Assembly: GCF_017876315.1 (NCBI RefSeq)
Contig: NZ_JAGINU010000001.1
Coordinates: forward strand, 5,332,001-5,396,000
DNA: 64,000 nt
Source: Pseudonocardia parietis
GTDB lineage: Bacteria > Actinomycetota > Actinomycetes > Mycobacteriales > Pseudonocardiaceae
Direction: 5' to 3'
Shown here: positions 48,194 to 56,939 of the stretch, in pieces
Numbering within the stretch: position 1 is the stretch's first letter
How the letters are laid out: every line of letters starts with the position of its first letter
The notes under the pieces: generated by a model
What the model was told of the DNA's origin: nothing
The model's input: only the letters and a program-made list of their open reading frames with translations
The model's database searches: none
Translations under genes and position numbers: made by a program

Positions 48194-48894
48194 CGCAGGT
48201 AGGAGCCGGCGAGGTCACCGGAACGCAGCAGCACCGCGGAGTCGTCGTCGAGGACGTTGCGCCCGTCCCGCATGACGTAGGTGCGGTCGGAGACCTCCAG
48301 CACGGACGCCTGCTGCTCGACGACGAGGAACGTGACGCCGTCGTCGCGCAGGTCGCGGATGATCGCGAACAGCTCGCTCACGATCCGCGGGGCCAGGCCG
48401 AAGGACAGCTCGTCGATCATGAGCAGGGTCGGGCGCGACATCAGTGCGCGGCCGAGCGCGAGCATCTGCTGCTGCCCGCCGGACAGTGACGCCGCGGGTG
48501 CGGCCAGCCGCGCGGACAGCTCCGGGAAGATCTCCAGCACCCGGTCGCGGTCCGCCCGCCCCTGCACGGGCGACCGCCGGGCGGCGACCAGCCCGAGGTC
48601 GAGGTTCTCGCGCACCGACAGCGTCTGGAAGATGCCGCGGCCCTCCGGCAGCTGGCACAGGCCCAGTGCGGCCCGCTGCTCCGGCGGGGTGCGGCCGAGA
48701 TCGCGGCCGTCGAAGCTCACGGTTCCCGACCAGGCGGGCAGCACGCCGGACAGGGCGCGCATCAGCGTGGTCTTGCCGGTGCCGTTCGGCCCCAGCACGG
48801 TGACGATCTCGCCGCGGTCCACCGCGAGCGACACCTCGTGCAGCACCTCGAGCCGGCCGTAGCCGGTCTGCAGCCTCTCAACGGTCAGTAGCAA
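48190..48894 (-). CDS. livF: Branched-chain-amino-acid-type ABC transporter ATPase
   Basis: The 234-residue ATPase has Walker A GPNGTGKTTLMRAL near 35, the Q-loop in GLCQLPEGRGIFQTLSV (typical LivF), the LSGGQQQMLALGRAL signature near 137 and Walker B LLMIDELSFGLAP near 158, where Ser replaces the usual Pro or Met. The start is TTG 48894, 17 bp inside the end of livG; no ATG or GTG is better placed. With LivG it powers import through LivH and LivM. Confidence 0.9.
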   Translation of the reverse strand: MLLTVERLQTGYGRLEVLHEVSLAVDRGEIVTVLGPNGTGKTTLMRALSGVLPAWSGTVSFDGRDLGRTPPEQRAALGLCQLPEGRGIFQTLSVRENLDLGLVAARRSPVQGRADRDRVLEIFPELSARLAAPAASLSGGQQQMLALGRALMSRPTLLMIDELSFGLAPRIVSELFAIIRDLRDDGVTFLVVEQQASVLEVSDRTYVMRDGRNVLDDDSAVLLRSGDLAGSYLR

Positions 48895-49657
48895 AGCCGG
48901 CTCCCAGGTAGGCCTCGACCACCACGGCGTCGTCCAGCACCTCGGCCGGAGGGCCGTCGGCGATGATCCGGCCGAAGTGCAGCACGGCGACCCGCGGGCA
49001 CAGCCGGCTGATCAGTTTGAGGTCGTGTTCGATGATCACGACGGCGGTGGTTCCGCCGGCCAGATAGCCGTCGAGCCCTCCGACGAGGGCCTCGACGTCC
49101 TCGGCACCCAGCCCCGCGGCCGGCTCGTCGAGCAGGAGCAGGTGCGGTTCGTTCACCAGGCCGCGGGCCACCTCGATGATCTTCTGACTGCCGATCGGGA
49201 ACGCCGCGGCGGGCTCCTGCGCCTGGTCGGCGAGCCCGAACCGGTCCAGCAGCTCGTGGGCACGCGCGCGCACCGCCGCCTCCTGGCGACGGGCCGAACC
49301 CAGCCCGAACAGCTCGGCGAGGTGGCCGCGGCGATGATGGCGGTGCCCGCCGAGCATGACGTTCTCCAGCGCCGAGAGCGCGGAGACCACCCGGGGGGTC
49401 TGGAACGTCCGGGCGACACCCCGGGCGGCGATGTCCTGCGGGCGCGCGCCGACCACCGAGGCGCCCCGCACGCGGACGTCGCCCGCGGTCGGCCGGACGT
49501 ATCCCGAGATCAGGTTGAGGCAGGTCGTCTTGCCCGCCCCGTTGGGCCCGATGAGGCCGGTGAACCCGGCCCCGATCTCCAGCACGAGCTCGTCGAGCAC
49601 CACGTTGCCGCCGAAGGACTTCCGGACGTCGTCGATCTCCACCAGCGGCGCGCTCAT
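48878..49657 (-). CDS. livG: Branched-chain-amino-acid-type ABC transporter ATPase
   Basis: The 259-residue ATPase has Walker A GPNGAGKTTCLNLISGY near 37, GVARTFQTPRVVSALSALENVMLG (LivG-type Q-loop region), GSQKIIEVARGLVNEP in place of the usual LSGGQQ signature, and Walker B LLLLDEPAAGL. The signature motif is divergent: IGSQ where most have LSYGQ. ATG 49657 overlaps the livM stop by 4 bp. Confidence 0.9.
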   Translation of the reverse strand: MSAPLVEIDDVRKSFGGNVVLDELVLEIGAGFTGLIGPNGAGKTTCLNLISGYVRPTAGDVRVRGASVVGARPQDIAARGVARTFQTPRVVSALSALENVMLGGHRHHRRGHLAELFGLGSARRQEAAVRARAHELLDRFGLADQAQEPAAAFPIGSQKIIEVARGLVNEPHLLLLDEPAAGLGAEDVEALVGGLDGYLAGGTTAVVIIEHDLKLISRLCPRVAVLHFGRIIADGPPAEVLDDAVVVEAYLGAGFATDR

Positions 49658-50637
49658 GCCGACCTCTCCGTGATCTCCCGGCCGGGCGCCGGCCGGCGTC
49701 CGAGCAACCGGCCCGTCCATCGGGCCCGGCGCACCTCGGCGACCAGCGAGACGAGCCCGCCCCGCAGGAACCCGATCGCCACCATCAGCGCGACGCCGTA
49801 CGCGAGGCTCTGCAGTGCGCCGAAGTCCTGGAACAGCTCCACCAGCAGCACGGTGACCACCGCACCGACACACGGGCCCCACATCGTGCCCGCACCGCCG
49901 AGGAAGACCATGACGAGCATCGGGACCAGCAGGTTCATGTCGAACATGGTGGGGAAGACGAAGGTCTGCAGCTGCCCGTACAACGCACCGGCGACCGCGG
50001 CGACGAACCCCGAGACCACGAACGCCGTGAGCCGGTAGCGGACCGCGGGGATGCCCAGCGAGCCGACGACCGGCCCGAGGTCGCGCACGGCCTGCAGGGT
50101 ACGACCGAAGCGCCCCCGCAACGCCCGCCACGCGCAGCCGTAGACGACCACCACGACCAGCACCGTGAGGAAGTACAGCGACGCAGGTGTGGTGAGCGGG
50201 GGCAGCTGCCAGGCCGGGACGGCGAGACCGGCCCCGCCGCCGGTGACCGGGCCGCCTGCGATGAAGGCCTCGACGATGACCAGCCCGAATGCGAGCGTCG
50301 CGATGGCGAGGAAGAACCCGCTGAGCCGGATCGCCGGGAACCCGATCAGCAGCGCCACGACCCCGGCGGCGACACCGACCAGCGGGATGGTCACCAGGAA
50401 CGGCACGCCGGCGCCGGTGAGGATCGCGCTGCCGTAGGCGCCGACCCCGAACAGTGCGGCGTGTGCGAGGCCGATCTGGCCCGACCAGCCGACCAGGATG
50501 TCGAATCCCAGCGCGGCCACCGCATAGACGAGGATCAGGTTCGCGATGAACAGGATGTAGTTGTTCGCCGCGAACGGGAGCGCGACGAGCAGGGCCACCA
50601 CGACCACCGGCACCGCGGCCGACACCGCCCTAGACAT
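49654..50637 (-). CDS. livM: Branched-chain-amino-acid-type ABC permease
   Basis: The 327-residue permease has about nine to ten hydrophobic helices. GWSGQIGLAHAALFGVGAYGSAIL near 50-73 and RDLGPVVGSLGIPAVRYRLTAFVVSGFVAAVAGAL (the cytosolic coupling EAA-type loop and next helix) are LivM signatures. ATG 50637 overlaps the end of livH by 8 bp. Confidence 0.92.
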   Translation of the reverse strand: MSRAVSAAVPVVVVALLVALPFAANNYILFIANLILVYAVAALGFDILVGWSGQIGLAHAALFGVGAYGSAILTGAGVPFLVTIPLVGVAAGVVALLIGFPAIRLSGFFLAIATLAFGLVIVEAFIAGGPVTGGGAGLAVPAWQLPPLTTPASLYFLTVLVVVVVYGCAWRALRGRFGRTLQAVRDLGPVVGSLGIPAVRYRLTAFVVSGFVAAVAGALYGQLQTFVFPTMFDMNLLVPMLVMVFLGGAGTMWGPCVGAVVTVLLVELFQDFGALQSLAYGVALMVAIGFLRGGLVSLVAEVRRARWTGRLLGRRPAPGREITERSA

Positions 50638-51490
50638 GACGCAGCCGCATCCCGGTCGCGAAGCCGGTCGGCCGCAGGAGCAGGACGACCACGACGGCCA
50701 GCAACGCGACGGCCGCCTGCGCGCTCGTGGAGATGTAGAGGCCGGCGAGGTTGGTCAGCACCCCGAGCACGAGGCCCCCGGCGAACGTCCCCCACAGCGA
50801 GGTGAAGCCGCCCATCGTCGCGGCGACGAACGCGTAGACGATGAGGAAGTGCGCCGAGGTGGTGGACACCAGCGTGGACTGGGCCTGCAGCATGATCGCG
50901 ATCGCCGCGATGCCGCCACCGATCCCCCAGGCCAGGGCGGACAGCCTGCCCACCCGCACCCCGACCAGGCGTGCGGTGGCCCGGTTCTCGGCGGCCGCCC
51001 GCATCCCCGCGCCGAGCGGCGAGGCGAAGAAGGCCGACAGCACGACGGCGGCGAGCGCGCCGACCCCGATCGTGACGAGCTGGGCGACACTCAGCGCCGA
51101 CCCCGCGACGACCAGGTACGACTCGCTCCACGGAGCGCGGAACTCCTTCGAGGTCTGCCCCCACACCAGTGAGATCAGGGCGCTGAGCGCGAGCCCGAGC
51201 CCGATCGTCATGAGCAGCATCGGGAAGTGCCCGTGCCCGGCGAGCCTGCGCATCAGGAGCAGGTCGACGAGGACCGCGGCGAGCACGCCCGCGACGATGG
51301 TCACCACCACGGCGACCCAGAAGCTCAGGCCCGAGCCGTTGAACATGTGGCCGACATAGGTGGCGAGCAGGCCGATCTCGGCCATGGCGAAGTTCGGCAC
51401 GTCGGCCGCCTTCATCACCACCACGATGGCCATTCCCAGCAGGCTGTACCAGCTACCCGCCTCGAGACCGCTGAGGATCGACTGCAGCAT
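50630..51490 (-). CDS. livH: Branched-chain-amino-acid-type ABC permease
   Basis: The 286-residue permease has eight or nine helices. LEAGSWYSLLGMAIVVVMKAADVPNFAMAEIGLLATYVG at the start and AAAENRATARLVGVRVGRLSALAWGIGGGIAAIA near 170-205 are LivH-type segments. It is the first gene of livH-M-G-F and the unknown Cys/His protein; all junctions overlap. The ABC substrate-binding protein is encoded 4 kb away at 55.7 kb, on the other strand. Its promoter shares CGTCGCTAGC with the divergent gene. Confidence 0.92.
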   Translation of the reverse strand: MLQSILSGLEAGSWYSLLGMAIVVVMKAADVPNFAMAEIGLLATYVGHMFNGSGLSFWVAVVVTIVAGVLAAVLVDLLLMRRLAGHGHFPMLLMTIGLGLALSALISLVWGQTSKEFRAPWSESYLVVAGSALSVAQLVTIGVGALAAVVLSAFFASPLGAGMRAAAENRATARLVGVRVGRLSALAWGIGGGIAAIAIMLQAQSTLVSTTSAHFLIVYAFVAATMGGFTSLWGTFAGGLVLGVLTNLAGLYISTSAQAAVALLAVVVVLLLRPTGFATGMRLRHV

Positions 51491-51574
51491 CGCCGACCTT
51501 CCACGTCGTCGTGTCGCGGGCACCCGGCCCACCACTGGGGCGGAGATTACGAGCACGGCGTCAGCGTGGTCAAC

Positions 51575-51653
51575 AAGCTAGCGACGCCCGGGGCCGACCG
51601 GATGCACGTTGCACGGCACATGCGTAGGAAACGCACACGAACGTCGCTAGCAT
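51575..51653. promoter_or_regulatory. Divergent promoters of livH and the PanE-like gene with shared 10-mer
   Basis: CGTCGCTAGC occurs on the plus strand at 51642-51651 and on the minus strand at 51586-51577, an exact inverted pair 55 bp apart. On each strand it runs into a -10-like box: TAGCAT (51648-51653) rightward and TAGCTT (51580-51575) leftward. Between them lie GCACGTTGCACGGCACATGC-type words that could be an operator. Confidence 0.6.
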
Positions 51654-51691
51654 GCTCACGACGATGGCGGTGCGACACGGTCGGGGTGCGG

Positions 51692-52663
51692 ATGGTGCGG
51701 GTCGGCGTGCTGGGAGCAGGCGGTGTCGGTTCGGCGCTCGCGGCGATGCTGCACCGGGCGGACCCGGCGGCGGGTGCCGTCCTCATCGGACGCCCGGGCC
51801 CGCACCTGGACCGGATCGCCCGCCACGGGCTGCGGGTGCGCCCCGCCGGCGGCCCGGAGTGGGTGACCCACCCCGACGCCCGCCCCGCGGACGCCGTGCC
51901 CGCCGGATCGCTCGACGTGTTGGTCCTGCTCACCAAGGCCTTCGACGGGGCGGCCGCGGTCGCGGGAACCGCGCACCTGCTCGCACCGGGCGGGGTCGCG
52001 GTCAGCCTGCAGAACGGGCTCGGCAACGACGCCGTGCTGGCGGCGGAGTTCGGCGGAGCCCGCGCGCTCGCCGGGGTCACGACGATCGGGGCGGCGCGGC
52101 AGGAACCCGGTGAGGTCGCCGTCGCGGCCGGGACCGCGGCGGGTCGCTCGCTCACCCACGTCGGACCGCTCGGCCAGGCCTGCGCCCCCGCGGAGTGCGC
52201 CGCCCGGGTCGCCGGGGTGCTGAGCGCGGCCGGCCTGCCCTGCGTGGCGGTGACCGACGCGGCGGCCCAGGTGTGGGGCAAGCTCGCGATGGCCGTGATG
52301 AGTCCGGTCAGCGCCGTACTCGGCCTCCCGGTCGGCGCGGTGTGGGCCCAGCCGGACGGGCGTGCGCTGGTGCGTGCGATGTTCGACGAGGTCGTGACCG
52401 TGGCTGCCGGTGACGGCGTCGTCCTGGACCGGGACGCGGCGTGGGCGCACGCCGCCGCGACGTTCGAGCACACCGGCGAGCACCGCACCTCGATGTGCGA
52501 CGACGTGCTGGCGGGCCGGCCGACCGAGCTCGACGCGATGGCCGGAGCCGTCGAGCGCCGCGGCCGCGCGCACGGTCTCGATCTCCCGGCGCACACCGCG
52601 GTACTCCGGCTGCTGCGCATCCGCATCGGGGCGGCCCGCCCACCGGCGGCGGTCTCCACGTGA
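51692..52663 (+). CDS. Ketopantoate reductase-like (PanE/ApbA) oxidoreductase
   Basis: The 323-residue NADP-dependent enzyme has VRVGVLGAGGVGSALAAML at the N-terminus, LVLLTKAFDG near 70, LQNGLGND near 100 and a C-terminal helical domain with WGKLAMAVMSPVSAVLGLP, where the family has K-x-x-x-N and here the Asn position reads Met/Ser. In this context it more likely reduces a 2-keto acid of the island pathway than ketopantoate. ATG 51692 is chosen; GTG 51686 is the alternative. Confidence 0.82.
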   Translation: MVRVGVLGAGGVGSALAAMLHRADPAAGAVLIGRPGPHLDRIARHGLRVRPAGGPEWVTHPDARPADAVPAGSLDVLVLLTKAFDGAAAVAGTAHLLAPGGVAVSLQNGLGNDAVLAAEFGGARALAGVTTIGAARQEPGEVAVAAGTAAGRSLTHVGPLGQACAPAECAARVAGVLSAAGLPCVAVTDAAAQVWGKLAMAVMSPVSAVLGLPVGAVWAQPDGRALVRAMFDEVVTVAAGDGVVLDRDAAWAHAAATFEHTGEHRTSMCDDVLAGRPTELDAMAGAVERRGRAHGLDLPAHTAVLRLLRIRIGAARPPAAVST

Positions 52664-53892
52664 GGCGTTCCCCGGCCGCGGTCGTCGCGGTGAGCGCGGT
52701 GACGACGGCCTTCGGCAGCTACCCGGGCTTCCTCTTCGGGTTCCTCGGCCCCGCGCTGCAGGCCGATCTGGGCCTGACCCGGTTCGAGGTGGGCCTGCTG
52801 GTCGGGGTCTGCTTCGGCGCGACGGGCCTGGGGTCGACGGTCGGCGGGCACCTCGCGGAGCGGCTGGGAGCACGGTGGGCAGTGACCCTCGACCAGCTGG
52901 TCGTCGCCGTGGCGCTGCTGGTCGCCGCGCTCGTCCCCGACTACCGCGTGCTGCTCGCCGCCGCGGCCGTGTCGGGGTTCGGCTACGCCCTGACCAACGC
53001 CGGGACGAACATGGCGGTGGCCGCCGCGCTCCCCCCGCATCGCCACGGGGTCGCGCTGGCCGTCAAGACCGCGGGGGTGCCGCTGCTGGTCGCGGTCTCC
53101 GCGGTGGTCGCCGTGGGGCTGGCCGAACGGTTCGGCTGGCAGCTCGTGCTCGCCGGCAGCGTCCCGCTGCTGCTGGTGGTCGGCGGGCTCGCCGCGGCAG
53201 TGCTCCCGGCCGCCCGCAGCACGGACCGCTCCGGCAGCCTCCCCGGGCCGCGCGGTGCCGAGGGTCGCAGCGTCCTCCCGCGCGGGTTCCTCCTGTTCCC
53301 GGTCGCGGCGTTCGGCCTGGTCGCCGGGACCCAGCCGCTGTTCTCCTGGATGGTGCCGTTCCTGCACGAGGCGGGCGGCGTGAGCCTGTCGACGGCCGGT
53401 GCACTCACCTCGGCCGGTTCGCTCCTGGCCGTGGTGGGCATGGTGGTCACCGCGCGCGCGTCCGACCGCGCCGCCGCGGCGAACCGGCTGCCGACGATCG
53501 CGGTGCTCTGCGTGCTCATCGCAGCCGGGCTGGGGTTGCTCGTCGCCGGGATCACCGGAGGCATCGGGCTGCTGCTGCCCGGCCTGCTGATCGCCACCGT
53601 CTGCCAGCTGAGCGCGATCAGCCTGCTGCACGCCGCGGTCATCGCGGCGGCCCCGGCCGCCGTCGGGCGGGCGACGGGCGTGACGATGTCGGGCTACTAC
53701 CTGGGCGCGCTGGCCGGCGCACCGCTGTTCGGACTGCTGGTGGACGCCTCCGGTAGCTACGGCACCGCCTGGGGCTGCTGCGTCGCGCTCGTGCTGATCG
53801 GGGCCGCGTGCTTCCTGCGCTGCCGTCGGGTCGGAGCGGCACCCGCAGGGTCCCCCGTCGATCGGCAACCGGTCTCTTGCCCCGGCCACTGA
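52660..53892 (+). CDS. Major facilitator superfamily transporter
   Basis: The 410-residue protein has twelve hydrophobic segments in two halves. FGSYPGFLFGFLGPALQADLGLTRFEVGLLVG and GGHLAERLGARWAVTLDQ (the loop 2-3 motif G-x3-D/E-R-x-G) fit MFS carriers of the cyanate/nitrate-type or sugar-phosphate-type group. GTG 52660 overlaps the PanE-like stop (GTGA), so the two are coupled. It may import the same substrate as the Liv system or export an intermediate. Confidence 0.87.
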   Translation: MRRSPAAVVAVSAVTTAFGSYPGFLFGFLGPALQADLGLTRFEVGLLVGVCFGATGLGSTVGGHLAERLGARWAVTLDQLVVAVALLVAALVPDYRVLLAAAAVSGFGYALTNAGTNMAVAAALPPHRHGVALAVKTAGVPLLVAVSAVVAVGLAERFGWQLVLAGSVPLLLVVGGLAAAVLPAARSTDRSGSLPGPRGAEGRSVLPRGFLLFPVAAFGLVAGTQPLFSWMVPFLHEAGGVSLSTAGALTSAGSLLAVVGMVVTARASDRAAAANRLPTIAVLCVLIAAGLGLLVAGITGGIGLLLPGLLIATVCQLSAISLLHAAVIAAAPAAVGRATGVTMSGYYLGALAGAPLFGLLVDASGSYGTAWGCCVALVLIGAACFLRCRRVGAAPAGSPVDRQPVSCPGH

Positions 53893-53894
53893 GC

Positions 53895-53914
53895 GACGTT
53901 AGCGTCCTGACGAC
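53895..53914 (+). promoter_or_regulatory. Promoter region of the SDR gene with shared 11-mer
   Basis: TTAGCGT at 53899-53905 supplies a TAGCGT -10-like box and runs into GTCCTGACGAC (53904-53914), the same 11-mer as in the operator at 46006-46016. The SDR start codon is 43 bp further on. Confidence 0.5.
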
Positions 53915-53956
53915 GGTCACGGACGACTCGCAGCGTTGCGGTCGGCAGGAGGCGGC

Positions 53957-54649
53957 ATGGGTGCGACGGAGCGGGTGCTGGTCACCGGCGGGGCATCGGG
54001 TATCGGCGCGGCGACGGCCGAGCACCTGCGCGGCGAGGGCTGGGACGTCGTCGTCGCGGACCTCGAGCCGGGCTCCGGCGGTGTCCGGCTCGACGTGACC
54101 GACGAGATCGCCTGGGATCGCGCGCTCGACGCGTGCTGGCCGCTCACCGCGCTCGTCAACTGTGCCGGGTTCCGCAGCCGGGCGCCGCTGGTGGACCTGG
54201 CGGTCGACGAGTTCGACCGAATGCTCGCGGTGCACGTGCGCGGCACGTTCCTCGGCATCCGGGGCTGCGCACGGCGCTGGCGCGACGACCGGTCCCCCGG
54301 CACCGTCGTCGCGGTCAGCTCGGTGACCCACACCCACGCGGTCGGCGGGCAACCGCACTACGTCGCCGCCAAGTCGGGTGTGGCCGGGCTGGTCCGGGCC
54401 GCGGCCGTCGAACTCGCCGACGACCGGATCCGGGTCAACGCCGTCGCCCCGGGCGTCATCCGCACACCGATGACGGCCGACCGGCTCGGCGATCCCGGTC
54501 AGCGGGCGTGGCTCGAGGACAGGATCCCGGCACGTCGCCCCGGGGAGCCCGACGAGGTCGCCGCGAGCATCGCGTTCCTGCTGTCGGCCGGGGCCGGCTA
54601 CGTCACCGGCACGGTGCTCGCCGTGGACGGCGGCTGGACCGCCTGCTGA
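53957..54649 (+). CDS. Short-chain dehydrogenase/reductase
   Basis: The 230-residue SDR has the cofactor motif VTGGASGIGAATAEHL near 9-24, DLEPGS after the second strand (an Asp there favours NAD over NADP), NCAGF near 75, and the catalytic Ser in VAVSSVTHTHAVGG with YVAAK (Tyr and Lys) near 143-147. AGYVTGTVLAVDGGWTAC is the usual C-terminus. AGGAGG stands 6 nt before ATG 53957. It probably oxidises a hydroxy acid or alcohol of the island pathway. Confidence 0.9.
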   Translation: MGATERVLVTGGASGIGAATAEHLRGEGWDVVVADLEPGSGGVRLDVTDEIAWDRALDACWPLTALVNCAGFRSRAPLVDLAVDEFDRMLAVHVRGTFLGIRGCARRWRDDRSPGTVVAVSSVTHTHAVGGQPHYVAAKSGVAGLVRAAAVELADDRIRVNAVAPGVIRTPMTADRLGDPGQRAWLEDRIPARRPGEPDEVAASIAFLLSAGAGYVTGTVLAVDGGWTAC

Positions 54650-54660
54650 TCGGCCGTCCG

Positions 54661-54869
54661 GCTCGAACCGCCCTCAGCACGGAATACGTCGTCGCATTGT
54701 TGACGCCGAATGGAGCACTGAGCGAAAGCGTCGGCGCCCTTCCCTATCCAACCACGTTATCGAGCAAACGAAAGCGTCGTAAAGAACCTAGCGACTTACC
54801 CTCTTCTGTCCGCTAGAGTCCGCCCTGACGTCCGGGAAGCGGCAGCGCAGCCGTGAAGGAGACGAGACG
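54661..54869 (+). promoter_or_regulatory. AT-richer regulatory region before the class II aldolase gene
   Basis: This 209-bp gap is noticeably richer in A and T than its surroundings. CGAAAGCGTCG occurs at 54723-54733 and 54769-54779. CTAGCGAC (54789-54796) faces GTCCGCTAG (54809-54817), a near inverted repeat that includes the TAGAGT -10 box at 54815-54820. GGAG near 54858 and ATG 54870 follow. No small gene is apparent. Confidence 0.5.
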
Positions 54870-55625
54870 ATGACGACGATCAGCGGACGACCGGCGAGCA
54901 CACCGGTCACCGGCGAGGACGACCCCCGGTTCCGGATCGCCGCGGCGCGGCGGATCCTGCACCGTGAGGGCCTCGACAGCCAGGTGGGCGGGCACGTCAG
55001 CCTGCGGGTACCGGGCGAGGACGCGTTCTGGGTGACCCCGTTCCAGTACTTCGACGAGACCCTGCCCGAGCACGTCAGCAAGGTCGGGTTCGGCCTGGAG
55101 GTGCTCGAGCACGGGACGTTGGAGCCCTCGCCGGGCATCAACTTCCACGCCTCGATCTACCGGGCCCGGCCCGACGTCAACTGTGTGATCCACACCCACG
55201 GGTTCCACATGTCGGTGCTGACGACCACCGGGGTGCCGTTCGGCATGTACTACGACTACTCGTCGCTGTTCCACGAGGACGTGGAGTACTTCAAGGACGA
55301 TCCCACGATGGTGCCCTCCGAGGAGGGCGAGCTGATGGCGAAGGTGCTCGGCGAGAAGCGGGCGCTGCTGATGAGCCACCACGGCTCGCTCCACGTCGGC
55401 AGCTCCCTGGAGACCACCTCGATCGAGGCCGTCCTGCTCGAGCTGTGCTCGCGCTACCAGCTCGCGGCGATGGCCGTGAACGGCACGGAGCTCGACGAGC
55501 AGACGGTCCGCAGCTACCGCCACGCCTACCTGAAGTACGGGCTGCGCGAGCAGATGTGGGAGGCCAACTACCGGCGCCTGCGTCGCAGCGACCCCGACCT
55601 GTTCGAGTCCCTCCCCCAGTCCTGA
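54870..55625 (+). CDS. Class II aldolase/adducin-family protein
   Basis: The 251-residue protein has the fold of fuculose-phosphate aldolase and related epimerases. HREGLDSQVGGHVSLRVPG contains the phosphate- or substrate-binding loop; CVIHTHGFHMSVL near 106-118 and LLMSHHGSLHVG near 165-176 give the zinc-binding His residues. Members cleave or decarboxylate hydroxy-keto acids. Here it lies in the same direction as the SDR, the binding protein and BKACE and probably carries out a carbon-carbon cleavage in the pathway. Confidence 0.87.
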   Translation: MTTISGRPASTPVTGEDDPRFRIAAARRILHREGLDSQVGGHVSLRVPGEDAFWVTPFQYFDETLPEHVSKVGFGLEVLEHGTLEPSPGINFHASIYRARPDVNCVIHTHGFHMSVLTTTGVPFGMYYDYSSLFHEDVEYFKDDPTMVPSEEGELMAKVLGEKRALLMSHHGSLHVGSSLETTSIEAVLLELCSRYQLAAMAVNGTELDEQTVRSYRHAYLKYGLREQMWEANYRRLRRSDPDLFESLPQS

Positions 55626-55676
55626 CAGCGCAGTCCTGACAGCGCACTTCTGACAGCGCACTTCTGACAGCGGCGC
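55621..55676. repeat. Tandem repeat, 14 bp x 4
   Basis: Four 14-bp units, TYCTGACAGCGCAS, run from 55621 to 55676. The first contains the stop codon of the aldolase gene. The array is between that gene and the binding-protein gene. Confidence 0.88.
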
Positions 55677-55728
55677 CTTCCGCGCTCCGCTCCCCCGCCG
55701 CCGCCACGCGGCCGAGAAGGGAACCGTC

Positions 55729-56937
55729 ATGCCACGATCGAGGCCGTTCCTGGTCGGCTGCCTCGCCGCGCTCACCCTCACCGTGACCGCGTGCGGGAAC
55801 ATCACCACCGGCGAGGCGGGCGGCGAGGCAGCCCCGCCGGGGATCACCGACTCGACCATCAAGCTCGGTACCTCGATGCCCGTCACCGGGGTCGCGCAGC
55901 TCGCGGGCCAGGGACTGGAGGCGGGCCTGCGGATCGCTGCCGAAGAGATCAACGCGAACGGCGGGATCGGCGGGCGGCAGATCGAGCTCGTCGTCCTCGA
56001 CGACGGGTTCAAGCCCGACCGCCTCGTGGCCAACGTCCAGCGGCTCGTCTCCCAGGAGCAGGTGTACGCGCTCGTCGCACCGTCCGGGTCGCAGGCGCTG
56101 GCGGGTACCTACGCGACGCTGGCCCAGACCGGGACACCGATGTGGGGCCCGGTCTCGCCGCCCGACCCGGAACAGCGGGAGGTCTTCCTGCTCGGCGCGA
56201 CCCGCACCGTGCAGGCCCGGGTCGCGCTCGACCACTTCGCCGATCTCGGGGCGAACCGGATCGCCTTCATCGGCCAGGAGAACGACCTCGGCAAGGAGGG
56301 CAACGCCGCCCTCGACCAGCAGGTGCCGCGCAACCCCGGCATGGAGGTCGTGGCGCGCGCCGGTGTCCAGCAGGGCAGCACCGACGTCGCCTCCGCGGTG
56401 AACGCCGTGATCGACGCCCGGCCCGACGCGCTGCTGGTCTCGACCGACAACAACCAGCTCGCGCTGATCCTCAAGCAGCTGCGCAGCCGCGGGGTCGACA
56501 TCCCGGTCGCAGCCGACCAGGGCGCCGGGGGCACCGGCGCGCAGAGCACGGTCGGCCCGGCGGGCGAGGCCGCCGAGGGCCTGGTCGGCGCGTTCCAGGT
56601 CGACGTCGTCTCGACCGACAACCCGGAGGTCGAGCACTGGCGCACCCTCGCCCAGGCCTACGACGGGCCCGAGGCGACCAGCGGGTTCTCGCTGCAGACC
56701 TACGGCTACCTCAAGGCCTTCGCCGAGATCATCGAACGCGCGGGCGACGACGTGTCCCACGCGCACTTCGCCGCCACCGCCGAGAAGCTCGCCGAGGACC
56801 CGATCGACCTCGGCTCGATGCCGCAGATCGAGTGCGGCCCGCTGCCCGGCGGCCACACGTGCGTCCAGCAGGCCGGCCTGGCCGAGTTCCGGGACGGGGC
56901 CTGGCAGGTCCTGAAGCCGTTCACAGCCCCGAGGTAG
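55729..56937 (+). CDS. Liv-type ABC transporter substrate-binding lipoprotein
   Basis: The 402-residue protein has a lipoprotein signal peptide: a basic start, hydrophobic core and lipobox VTAC with Cys22 as the lipidated residue. The mature part follows the type I periplasmic-binding fold of LivJ/LivK: IKLGTSMPVTGVAQLAGQGLEAGLRIAAEEINANGGIGGRQIELVVLDDGFKPD, then VSPPDPEQREVFLLGAT and ANRIAFIGQENDLGKEG. It is the outer-face ligand receptor for LivHMGF at 48-51 kb. Ligand unknown; likely an organic acid in this setting. Confidence 0.92.
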   Translation: MPRSRPFLVGCLAALTLTVTACGNITTGEAGGEAAPPGITDSTIKLGTSMPVTGVAQLAGQGLEAGLRIAAEEINANGGIGGRQIELVVLDDGFKPDRLVANVQRLVSQEQVYALVAPSGSQALAGTYATLAQTGTPMWGPVSPPDPEQREVFLLGATRTVQARVALDHFADLGANRIAFIGQENDLGKEGNAALDQQVPRNPGMEVVARAGVQQGSTDVASAVNAVIDARPDALLVSTDNNQLALILKQLRSRGVDIPVAADQGAGGTGAQSTVGPAGEAAEGLVGAFQVDVVSTDNPEVEHWRTLAQAYDGPEATSGFSLQTYGYLKAFAEIIERAGDDVSHAHFAATAEKLAEDPIDLGSMPQIECGPLPGGHTCVQQAGLAEFRDGAWQVLKPFTAPR

Positions 56938-56939
56938 AG

